A stretch of 64,000 bases of DNA from the NCBI RefSeq assembly GCF_041410465.1, contig NZ_CP166961.1, forward strand, positions 2,232,001 through 2,296,000, read 5' to 3'. This stretch comes from Thalassotalea sp. 273M-4 (GTDB taxonomy: Bacteria > Pseudomonadota > Gammaproteobacteria > Enterobacterales > Alteromonadaceae). Position numbers and translations under genes: made by a program. Of this stretch, positions 17,957 to 24,632 are shown one piece after another. The number at the start of each line of letters is the position of its first letter. Position 1 is the first letter of the stretch. The notes under the pieces were generated by a model that worked only from the letters and a program-made list of their open reading frames with translations, made no database searches and was not told the DNA's origin.

Positions 17957-18724
17957 TTATTGGGATTGATATAAGATTTTTGCCAGTGCTTTGGGTTGGT
18001 GGTAACCGGCCAACATAGTGCCATCTTCAAGGATCATCGCTGGTGTCCCTGTCACCCCAATATTTCGACCAAAGTAGAATTGTTCCGCAATAGGTTGTGC
18101 ACACGAATTTGATGGCAGAGTTTTCCCCGCTTTGCCCATGTCCATTGCCTGTTGTGGTTGTTCAGCACACCAAATGTTTTCAAGCGCTTTAAAAGCCTTA
18201 CTGTTAATTCCTGCGCGTGGAAAAGCCAAATAACGAACGGTGATACCTAAGGCGTTATAGTCTTCAATATCGGCATGAAACTTACGGCAATAGCCACATG
18301 ACAAGTCGGTGAATACCGTCACCTGATATTTTTCGTTGGCCGCCGGATAAACAATCATCGACTCTTTAAATGAGTCCATCCCATTGAGGCGAATTTGCAT
18401 TAATGACTTTTCGGTTACGTTGTTTAGCCCAGATCCGTTAAGCTCAAACATGTTTCCTCGAATAAACTTACTTGCATCGTCATTCGTATAAAATAAGCCA
18501 CCGCTGGTAAACACTTCATACACTTGAGCCATGGCTGAAGGGTTAATGGACTCAACCTTTAAACCTAACTTCGCCAGCCCTTTTACAATTTTAGACTCAA
18601 CATCACCGTTAACAGCCGATTTGACATTATTAGACTCTGTCTCAGATTCTGATGCCATCAATACGGCGGTGAAAATGGCAATGAATATTGCGCTCATTAA
18701 GATCGCGAGGTGTTTTTTCAACAT
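17957..18724 (-). CDS. dsbC: Thiol:disulfide isomerase DsbC-like
   Basis: A periplasmic protein that would shuffle wrong disulfides and act with DsbD. It has 255 residues, with an N-terminal hydrophobic export segment at about 5-24, a dimerisation region at about 40-115, and a thioredoxin-like domain with the active site C143-G-Y-C146 and the cis-proline loop T-G-T-P228. A second cysteine pair (C186 and C208) matches the structural disulfide of DsbC. A Shine-Dalgarno AGGAAG precedes ATG 18724. It is divergent from fldB, recalling the fldB-xerD-dsbC-recJ neighbourhood of enterics, but xerD is absent here. A second DsbC-like protein is encoded 2.4 kb away at 21106-21885. Confidence 0.88.
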   Translation of the reverse strand: MLKKHLAILMSAIFIAIFTAVLMASESETESNNVKSAVNGDVESKIVKGLAKLGLKVESINPSAMAQVYEVFTSGGLFYTNDDASKFIRGNMFELNGSGLNNVTEKSLMQIRLNGMDSFKESMIVYPAANEKYQVTVFTDLSCGYCRKFHADIEDYNALGITVRYLAFPRAGINSKAFKALENIWCAEQPQQAMDMGKAGKTLPSNSCAQPIAEQFYFGRNIGVTGTPAMILEDGTMLAGYHQPKALAKILYQSQ

Positions 18725-18776
18725 TATATCTTCCTAGATATGTTAACGTTTTGCTCATTTAATTTTACACAATACC

Positions 18777-18842
18777 AACCATGCTCTTAACTGTGCTGCA
18801 GGCATCCAGGTTCAAAGTAAGTAAATGAACTAGAGCATGGTT
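18777..18842. repeat. Long-loop inverted repeat in dsbC-fldB intergenic region
   Basis: AACCATGCTCT at 18777-18787 is exactly complementary to 18832-18842, with 44 nt between containing a CTGCAG palindrome and a GTTCA/TGAAC pair. It could fold as a branched structure or be a short dispersed repeat. Confidence 0.45.
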
Positions 18843-18970
18843 TATAACATAAAACTTGCTGATATGAGATGCCTTGTTCACAAAGAGGATAAAATTTACG
18901 TAAAACCTTTAGTTTATTACTCAGTTTCTGTTAAAATCGCCGGCATTTAACGACAGGCTTTATCCAAACT

Positions 18971-19489
18971 ATGAAAATCGGTTTATTTTACGGTTCAACC
19001 ACTTGCTACACTGAAATGGCTGCAGAAAAAATTCAGGCTAATTTAGGTGCATCGATGGTTCAGCTGCATAATATTAAAGACACTTCGTTAACAGCATGTT
19101 TGGATTATGATGTGTTAATTTTTGGCATCTCAACATGGGATTTTGGTGAGTTACAAGAAGACTGGGAATCGCATTGGCAAGATGTGAGTCAACTTAATCT
19201 GACCGGAAAAACCCTCGCCCTTTTTGGTCTTGGCGATCAAGTAGGTTACAGTCAGTGGTTTCAAGATGCGTTGGGGATGTTACATGACCACATATTGCCA
19301 CAAGGGGCGACCATCATTGGTTACTGGCCAAATGAAGGGTATGAATTTGAACACTCTAAAGCCCTCACCGAAGACGGCGAGTTTTTTGTTGGTTTATCAT
19401 TAGATGATGAAACCCAATACGACTTAACCGATCAACGTATCGCACAGTGGTGCGAACAATTAATGGAAGAACTTGCTGAACTTGATTAA
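18971..19489 (+). CDS. fldB: Flavodoxin, FldB type
   Basis: A 172-residue FMN electron carrier. The phosphate-binding loop G-S-T-T-C-Y-T-E at 8-15 and the F-G-I-S-T-W-D-F-G loop near residue 54 contact FMN. L-G-D-Q-V-G-Y and the late [10 protein letters not shown] are characteristic of the long-chain FldB/FldA group, and [13 protein letters not shown] is nearly identical to E. coli FldB. It is followed 119 bp later by srmB on the same strand. Confidence 0.94.
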   Translation: MKIGLFYGSTTCYTEMAAEKIQANLGASMVQLHNIKDTSLTACLDYDVLIFGISTWDFGELQEDWESHWQDVSQLNLTGKTLALFGLGDQVGYSQWFQDALGMLHDHILPQGATIIGYWPNEGYEFEHSKALTEDGEFFVGLSLDDETQYDLTDQRIAQWCEQLMEELAELD

Positions 19490-19608
19490 CCAATCAGTCC
19501 TTGTTATTTCGCTTTCAGTTTAGATAAACCTATAGGTAACGGCTATAATTCGTTTCTGAGTTTAATGACTAAACCACCCTTTAACCAATTCTAAGGTACT
19601 TTCAATTC

Positions 19609-20877
19609 ATGTTTAATCAGTTTGATCTAGATGATGAACTCGTTGCTGGCACACAAAAAGCCGGTTTCAAAAAACCAACATCCATTCAACAGTTGGTCTT
19701 GCCCGAAGCGATGGCAGGCAAAGATGTGTTGGCGTCTGCGCCAACAGGTACCGGCAAAACAGCATCGTTTATCTTACCTTGTGCCCAGCATTTATTGGAT
19801 TATCCAAGAACGAAACCAGGGTTTCCTCGGGTTCTTATCTTAGCGCCAACACGCGAATTAGCGACCCAAATCTTTGAGCAAGCACAATTACTGACCGAGT
19901 TAACCAAGATTAAAATTGGTCTCATAACCGGTGGGGTTAACTACGGCTCACATAAAGAGATATTAACCCAAACGACCGATATGCTAATTGCCACACCGGG
20001 TCGATTACTTGAATACATAGAAAACGAACAATTTGATGCCAGAGACATCGAAATTCTGGTATTAGATGAAGCTGACCGGATGCTTGATATGGGCTTTTCA
20101 GACAACATAAACCGTATCGCTGGTGAAGCAAGATGGCGTAAACAAACGCTGTTATTCTCAGCAACTTTAGCCGGTGCGGGTATTATTCGATTCTCAAAAG
20201 ACATTCTCAATGATCCGGTATTTTTAGAATCAGATCCGTCGCGCAAAGAAAAAGCCAAAACTCATCAATGGATTCATTTAGCCGACGATCGTCAACATAA
20301 ATTGGCGTTATTAGTTAATATCTTAAAGCAGGAACAGGTTAAGCGCGCTATCGTCTTTGCGAATAAACGAGAAACCGTGCAATCCTTGGCAGGGTTGTTA
20401 CAAAGTCAAGACTTACCAAATGCCTGGCTTGAAGGCGAAATGCCACAAGATAAGCGCAACAAAGCGGTTGAACGAGTAAAAGATGGCGCAGTAAATATTT
20501 TGGTCGCAACCGATGTTGCTGCTCGTGGTTTAGATATTGACGATGTCACTCATGTGATTAATTTTGATATGCCACGAAAAGCCGATATTTACGTACACCG
20601 TATTGGCCGTACTGGACGTGCGGGTAAAAAAGGCACTGCGATTTCATTAGTTGAAGCTCATGATATGGCATCGGTGGCGAAAATAGAACGCTACATTGAT
20701 GAACGCTTAAGTCGTCGCGTTATTGACGAGTTACGCCCTCAAAACAAAGAGGCGCGTGTCCCCGTTAAGAAGAATAAAACCAAAAGCACCAAGAAAAATG
20801 CGGGTTTAACTAAGAAACAACGCATCGCTCGAAAAGCAAAACGTGCTAAAAAATCTAAGAAGAAAGCGGATAAATAA
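19609..20877 (+). CDS. srmB: DEAD-box RNA helicase SrmB
   Basis: An ATP-dependent RNA helicase for early large-subunit ribosome assembly. It has 422 residues. All core motifs are visible: Q-motif (F-K-K-P-T-S-I-Q), Walker A A44-P-T-G-T-G-K-T51, P-T-R-E-L-A, T-P-G-R-L-L, D153-E-A-D156, S-A-T, and motif VI H-R-I-G-R-T-G-R-A-G. The C-terminal tail (from about 385) is strongly Lys/Arg-rich, typical of SrmB and used for RNA binding. The start W-free M-F-N-Q-F-D-L-D and the spacing T-G-G-V-N-Y follow E. coli SrmB more closely than RhlE or DbpA. Confidence 0.92.
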   Translation: MFNQFDLDDELVAGTQKAGFKKPTSIQQLVLPEAMAGKDVLASAPTGTGKTASFILPCAQHLLDYPRTKPGFPRVLILAPTRELATQIFEQAQLLTELTKIKIGLITGGVNYGSHKEILTQTTDMLIATPGRLLEYIENEQFDARDIEILVLDEADRMLDMGFSDNINRIAGEARWRKQTLLFSATLAGAGIIRFSKDILNDPVFLESDPSRKEKAKTHQWIHLADDRQHKLALLVNILKQEQVKRAIVFANKRETVQSLAGLLQSQDLPNAWLEGEMPQDKRNKAVERVKDGAVNILVATDVAARGLDIDDVTHVINFDMPRKADIYVHRIGRTGRAGKKGTAISLVEAHDMASVAKIERYIDERLSRRVIDELRPQNKEARVPVKKNKTKSTKKNAGLTKKQRIARKAKRAKKSKKKADK

Positions 20878-20905
20878 AATATTTCTGCACCAATCTTTGC
20901 ATAAC

Positions 20906-20933
20906 AAAAAGGACCTGAATAAGGTCCTTTTTT
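20906..20933 (+). terminator. Rho-independent terminator of srmB
   Basis: AAAAAGGACCT and AGGTCCTTTTTT around a 5-nt loop, 29 bp after the srmB stop. Confidence 0.9.
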
Positions 20934-21105
20934 AATGCCGATGACAACGAGAAAGCCTTTTACGGGGTATTGTAAAACCTTCCTAGAAGATCAATCTTGT
21001 CTTTGACTGGCGCCAACATCTTTTGTGCTTAATCTAGCAGAGCAAAAGTGCACCAAAAGGTTAAGGCTAAATTAAGCGACTAATTAAGCCACTTTAGTTT
21101 AGAGC

Positions 21106-21885
21106 TTAAAACAATTTTGACACATCGCCTGCTGGTTGATAACCAGGAATAGATATGCCATTGCTAAGGTATAAAAATGGCGTTCCTGTTAAACCAATTT
21201 CTCGACCTGCATCATAGCCACGTTTAATGGCGTCGGTACATGTATTAGGGTAATTTTCCTGGCTGTATTTCGACTCATCGCCACCGCTTTTAATAAAGGT
21301 CAATGCTTCTTGTCTATCATCAGCACACCATATTTGTGCGGTTTTAGTAAAGCCTTTGGCTTTTTGATTAAAGTAACCGCTACGTGGGTATGGGATATAT
21401 TTTACTTCGACACCGTTTTCTAAATATTCATTAATTTCATTATGAAGTCGTTGACAGTAACCACATGTCGGATCAGTGAACACGTAAAGGCTACCTTTTA
21501 CATCCCCTTGCGGTTTATAAGAGATAAAATCATCGTTAGAAAGCTTTGATATTGCCGCACTGGCTTTTTTCGCCATAAGGCCTGAGCGAGCTTGGGCAGA
21601 TAAGTTAACCATTTCTTCTAAGTTGAAAACATCACCGATAACAGCATATTTGGCATCTTTATCTAATATTAGGTTTTGCCCATCAATATTCACTTCATAA
21701 AAACCCGATAATGAGCTTGGGGTATCAATTTTTCTAATAACTTGAATATTTCGAACTTTAGAAAGATTGGGGTTGCTTTTAATTGCCTGTTTAACCGAAT
21801 CAAACTCGGATTGAGAGTCGTTTGCATTACTAACAAAAGCCGTGGCCATAAGTGCGACAGCCGCAAATTTAATTGCTTTTTTCAT
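21106..21885 (-). CDS. Second DsbC-like thiol:disulfide isomerase
   Basis: A 259-residue periplasmic protein with a clear signal peptide (1-22, ending S-N-A). The N-terminal dimerisation-type domain (about 25-120) has the DsbC pattern F-Y-E-V-N-I-D-G and Y-A-V-I-G-D-V-F. The thioredoxin domain carries C141-G-Y-C144 and the cis-proline T-G-T-P236, and a second cysteine pair is at C187 and C216. It resembles canonical DsbC at least as well as the protein encoded at 17957-18724, so which of the two is the housekeeping isomerase is not decided by sequence alone. It is convergent with srmB and separated from it by a terminator. It has no operon partner. Confidence 0.85.
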   Translation of the reverse strand: MKKAIKFAAVALMATAFVSNANDSQSEFDSVKQAIKSNPNLSKVRNIQVIRKIDTPSSLSGFYEVNIDGQNLILDKDAKYAVIGDVFNLEEMVNLSAQARSGLMAKKASAAISKLSNDDFISYKPQGDVKGSLYVFTDPTCGYCQRLHNEINEYLENGVEVKYIPYPRSGYFNQKAKGFTKTAQIWCADDRQEALTFIKSGGDESKYSQENYPNTCTDAIKRGYDAGREIGLTGTPFLYLSNGISIPGYQPAGDVSKLF

Positions 21886-22234
21886 TCTAGGTATACCTCA
21901 TTATTTCTTTTTAAAGCGTTTACTTGCGTATCCACTTATCATTTTCACTTTCTAACTTAGACAATATTACTGCCCCATCTATTCAACATAGCAGATAAAA
22001 CCAGTCCGTAGAGCTATTTTATTTTTAAGTCTATTATTTAAAACAAACAATTAATTAAGATACGTTGTTGAATTTAGTCTAGACACTGCCAGAGGAGTAT
22101 GACGAAATGAGGCTGATTTTTCTAGTAAAGATTCTTTCGTTGATATCTAGATGAGATAAATTATGGCGCAGGAGAACTTGACGTGTTAAAAAATAATTGA
22201 ACTATCAACTGGATGGTTCGCGCCAAGAAAGACT
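21886..22234. other. Intergenic region upstream of second dsbC-like gene
   Basis: A 349-bp AT-rich gap between two leftward genes. It presumably holds the dsbC-like promoter. No RNA, terminator or small gene could be supported. Confidence 0.4.
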
Positions 22235-22606
22235 TTAAGACTCGCCCCATTCATATACATCAATTGCTTTTCTAGCTTCAGCAATGGTGCAATTGGCCAT
22301 GATAACCAGTTCGTTTACACTAATTTGAGGGTTGCGTCGAACCAAATTCAGTAATTCAGTTTGGGTGAAATTACCTTTGTTTTTTTCCAGTAACGGAATA
22401 AGCCATTGCCAACTGGCCTCGTCGGATTGGTGGATCTTTTCAATGATCTCACTCATTTGCTCGCGCGTTGCCGACAATCGCCAATTACGAGAACGCCCAA
22501 TTCGAGACAATTCACAGCCAGAGCTACGAATTAATGCCTTTAACTCAAAGGCTCTTAATGCGCGACGTAAAAAGGAAGGCAATAAAATATGACAAACGCT
22601 CGCCAC
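22235..22606 (-). CDS. Small RRF-family-like protein
   Basis: A 123-residue protein starting with GTG at 22606; a good Shine-Dalgarno (AGAGAGGA, spacing 5) supports that start. The N-terminal half, L-P-S-F-L-R-R followed by G-C-E-L-S-R-I-G-R-S-R-N-W-R-L, matches the short family labelled ribosome recycling factor-like in Vibrio and Shewanella. The C-terminal half contains a helix-turn-helix-like segment (about 80-115: N-P-Q-I-S-V-N-E-L-V-I-M-A-N-C-T-I-A-E-A-R). It is far shorter than true RRF and should not be taken as an RRF paralogue by function; binding of a nucleic acid is a guess from its basic N-terminus. Confidence 0.6.
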   Translation of the reverse strand: MASVCHILLPSFLRRALRAFELKALIRSSGCELSRIGRSRNWRLSATREQMSEIIEKIHQSDEASWQWLIPLLEKNKGNFTQTELLNLVRRNPQISVNELVIMANCTIAEARKAIDVYEWGES

Positions 22607-22726
22607 AAAATCCTCTCTCTAGCGATAAAAACCTTAGTATATCAAGCAACATATAAACAAAACAAGGTAGGATACGTTAGCCAATGAGAGTGCAATAATT
22701 CGACAAAATGCTCTTGCCAAGTTTGG

Positions 22727-23290
22727 TTACCAGAGTCGAAAAAACTCTATCCACGCAAAGAGTGCAAACAACAAAAACAACATGCCACTGACCCTATGCA
22801 ATGTGTTGGTCGATATTTTTGTCAACAATTTTTGTCCGGCAAAAACTCCAAGAGCGGTTGTTAATGCCAATGCCAAAGTCGATGTTAGCCAAATGGTCAT
22901 CGGAGGCTGAGTAATGCTTAAAGTCGCTATGGCCAACTGTGTTTTATCACCAAGTTCTGCGACAAAAATAAGCAGTAAAGCACTGAAAAAAATGCCTTTC
23001 GTTACTTTCGCTTTAACGTCTTCATCACCCTCTTCGCTACTTAATAAACTATGCAAACCAAAAACAGTAAAAAGTAATGCCGCTACCGCCGTAATAACAT
23101 TCATCGGTAACACAGTGGCCAAAGTTCCCGCAAAAACAACCGCTATCGCATTTAACAACATAAACGCCAATAAAGCCCCAAAAAATACCGGTTTAGGCTT
23201 ATGCTTAGCCGCTAGGGTCATACAAACAAGCTGACTCTTATCGCCCATTTCGGCCAAAAAAATCAATAAAAAGGAAAGTACTGCCGACAT
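22727..23290 (-). CDS. TMEM165/GDT1-family (UPF0016) cation exporter
   Basis: A 187-residue inner-membrane protein with six predicted helices arranged as two homologous halves. Each half carries the family signature: A-E14-M-G-D-K-S in helix 1 and A-E112-L-G-D-K-T in helix 4. Bacterial and eukaryotic members move Mn2+ (and Ca2+) out of the cytosol; in Vibrio the homologue MneA is a manganese exporter. It is 27 bp downstream of the ferredoxin gene in the same direction, so cotranscription is likely. No yybP-ykoY-type riboswitch space exists directly upstream. Confidence 0.88.
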   Translation of the reverse strand: MSAVLSFLLIFLAEMGDKSQLVCMTLAAKHKPKPVFFGALLAFMLLNAIAVVFAGTLATVLPMNVITAVAALLFTVFGLHSLLSSEEGDEDVKAKVTKGIFFSALLLIFVAELGDKTQLAIATLSITQPPMTIWLTSTLALALTTALGVFAGQKLLTKISTNTLHRVSGMLFLLFALFAWIEFFRLW

Positions 23291-23317
23291 ATATTTAACA
23301 ATTACAACGAAGGTAGG

Positions 23318-23581
23318 TTAAGCGGCATCGTCTGGGATACCATGCATTTGAAAACACTTAACGAGTAAATCTTCTTCAGATTCAACGTATTCGGGATCAG
23401 GCTTAATACAATCGATAGGGCACGCAATCACACATTGTGGCTTATCATAATGACCAACACACTCAGTACATTTATTGGGATCAATTTCATAAATTTCATC
23501 ACCCAAAGAGATTGCAGTGTTTGGACACTCAGGATCGCACATATCACAATTGATGCAAGTGGCTAAAATTTTTAATGCCAT
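23318..23581 (-). CDS. yfhL: YfhL-family 2[4Fe-4S] ferredoxin
   Basis: An 87-residue cytosolic electron carrier. The first cluster motif is C9-x2-C12-x2-C15-x3-C19-P. The second is C38-x2-C41-x8-C50-x3-C54-P-x2-C58, the long insertion between C41 and C50 being typical of the YfhL (Allochromatium-type) ferredoxins, and the acidic C-terminal helix is also kept. First gene of a probable two-gene unit with the GDT1-type exporter. Confidence 0.93.
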   Translation of the reverse strand: MALKILATCINCDMCDPECPNTAISLGDEIYEIDPNKCTECVGHYDKPQCVIACPIDCIKPDPEYVESEEDLLVKCFQMHGIPDDAA

Positions 23582-23913
23582 TTATCGGACTTCTCTTAAT
23601 GTAAACGCATGCTTTTATCGTGATAAACACTATCACGACACAAGCCGACAATTAAACCTAATTTTAATGAAACATAAAGCTAACAAGGGCATTATTGTAA
23701 CAGATCAAAAAGACAAAACAGTAACACAAATTTTGAAATTGAAATTTTATGTAACACGTTAATATCGTTAAATCTAAAAAAATTTAAAAACAAAGTGCAA
23801 CCAGCGTTAAAATTTAAAATCCCTCATATGCTATTTTAACGGCTAAAAAAACAAGCTCTTTAGTTGTCACACCCAAGAGCTTATTATGGCTTTAACGATT
23901 TATTGAGCTTAAC
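23582..23913. other. Intergenic region between KE-rich gene and yfhL
   Basis: A 332-bp very AT-rich gap with the yfhL promoter region on the left-going strand and the terminator of the KE-rich gene at its right end. A rightward frame overlapping the yfhL start has no family resemblance and is not called. Confidence 0.4.
23845..23882 (-). terminator. Rho-independent terminator of KE-rich protein gene
   Basis: AAGCTCTT pairs with AAGAGCTT, followed on the minus strand by G and seven T. Confidence 0.75.
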
Positions 23914-24477
23914 TTATTGCTCTTCTATTTCTTGTTTCTTTTTTTTCAATTCTTTTTCAAGTTTCTGTTTTTCTTTACCCGCTTCTTTCGCTTTTTTGTT
24001 GGCTTCTTTGTCTAAATCCTTTTCTTCTTTACGCCATTCTTTGTCCAACTTGTCTTGTTCTTTTCGATACTCCCTATCGTACTCGCCACTTTCTTTGCGT
24101 GCCTCACGCTCTGCACGGGCTTTTTCTTTACGATATTCTTTATCGTATTTCCGTTTTTCCTTGCTCGCTTCGCGTTGCGATTTTGTTTTTTCTTTTTGAT
24201 AGTCTTTATTGTATTTATCTTTTTCTTTTTGAGCCTTGCGCTTTGCGTCGGCTTTTTCATCTCTAAATTCTTTGTTGTACTCTTCCTTTTCTTTAATCGC
24301 TTCTCGTTTAGCCTTAGCATTTTCTCTGTTTAATTTTTTTTCTGCTTCACGCTTGGCTTTTTCTACTTCTTGTTTACTCTCTTGGGACGCCATACTTGAG
24401 CTTGCAAAGGCCTGCGAGGGCGCGGAGTAAAAATTAAAACCAAAAGCCAAAATAATTAATAGGTACGCTATTTTCAT
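23914..24477 (-). CDS. Periplasmic Lys/Glu-rich helical repeat protein
   Basis: 187 residues from ATG 24477, chosen because it begins a signal peptide (M-K-I-A-Y-L-L-I-I-L, cleavage near S-Q-A-F-A-S) and has a GGTGGA ribosome site; the same frame extends upstream to 24537 without such features. After the signal the whole protein is Lys, Glu, Arg, Asp and Ala, with about four tandem copies of a 22-residue unit in which R-E-A-x-K-E-K-x-x-Y-[ND]-K-[ED]-[YF] recurs (about residues 55-145). This composition predicts a long charged single alpha-helix or coiled coil. No family function is known; a periplasmic spacer or spreader is an inference. Confidence 0.7.
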   Translation of the reverse strand: MKIAYLLIILAFGFNFYSAPSQAFASSSMASQESKQEVEKAKREAEKKLNRENAKAKREAIKEKEEYNKEFRDEKADAKRKAQKEKDKYNKDYQKEKTKSQREASKEKRKYDKEYRKEKARAEREARKESGEYDREYRKEQDKLDKEWRKEEKDLDKEANKKAKEAGKEKQKLEKELKKKKQEIEEQ

Positions 24478-24632
24478 ATTGATCCACCATTTACCAATGA
24501 AAAGAAATTTATCGTTACGTCTAACAGCATAGGACAATATAGGCTAATTAACATACCCGCTCCGGAAAAACACAAAGCGAGATAGAGCTGACTTTGGGGT
24601 TAGGTTGTAAAAGCAAGGTTTAGAATTTAATG

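Noticed and set aside
22235..22606. Paralogue of ribosome recycling factor
   Set aside because: It is 123 residues and lacks the three-helix and central domain lengths of RRF; only the short RRF-named small family matches.
23291..23317. Manganese (yybP-ykoY) riboswitch before the GDT1-type exporter
   Set aside because: Only 27 bp separate it from yfhL, too short for the aptamer.
24055..24333. Rightward Phe-rich open frame
   Set aside because: It is the antisense of the Lys/Glu repeat codons (AAA/GAA read as TTT/TTC), which explains its length.
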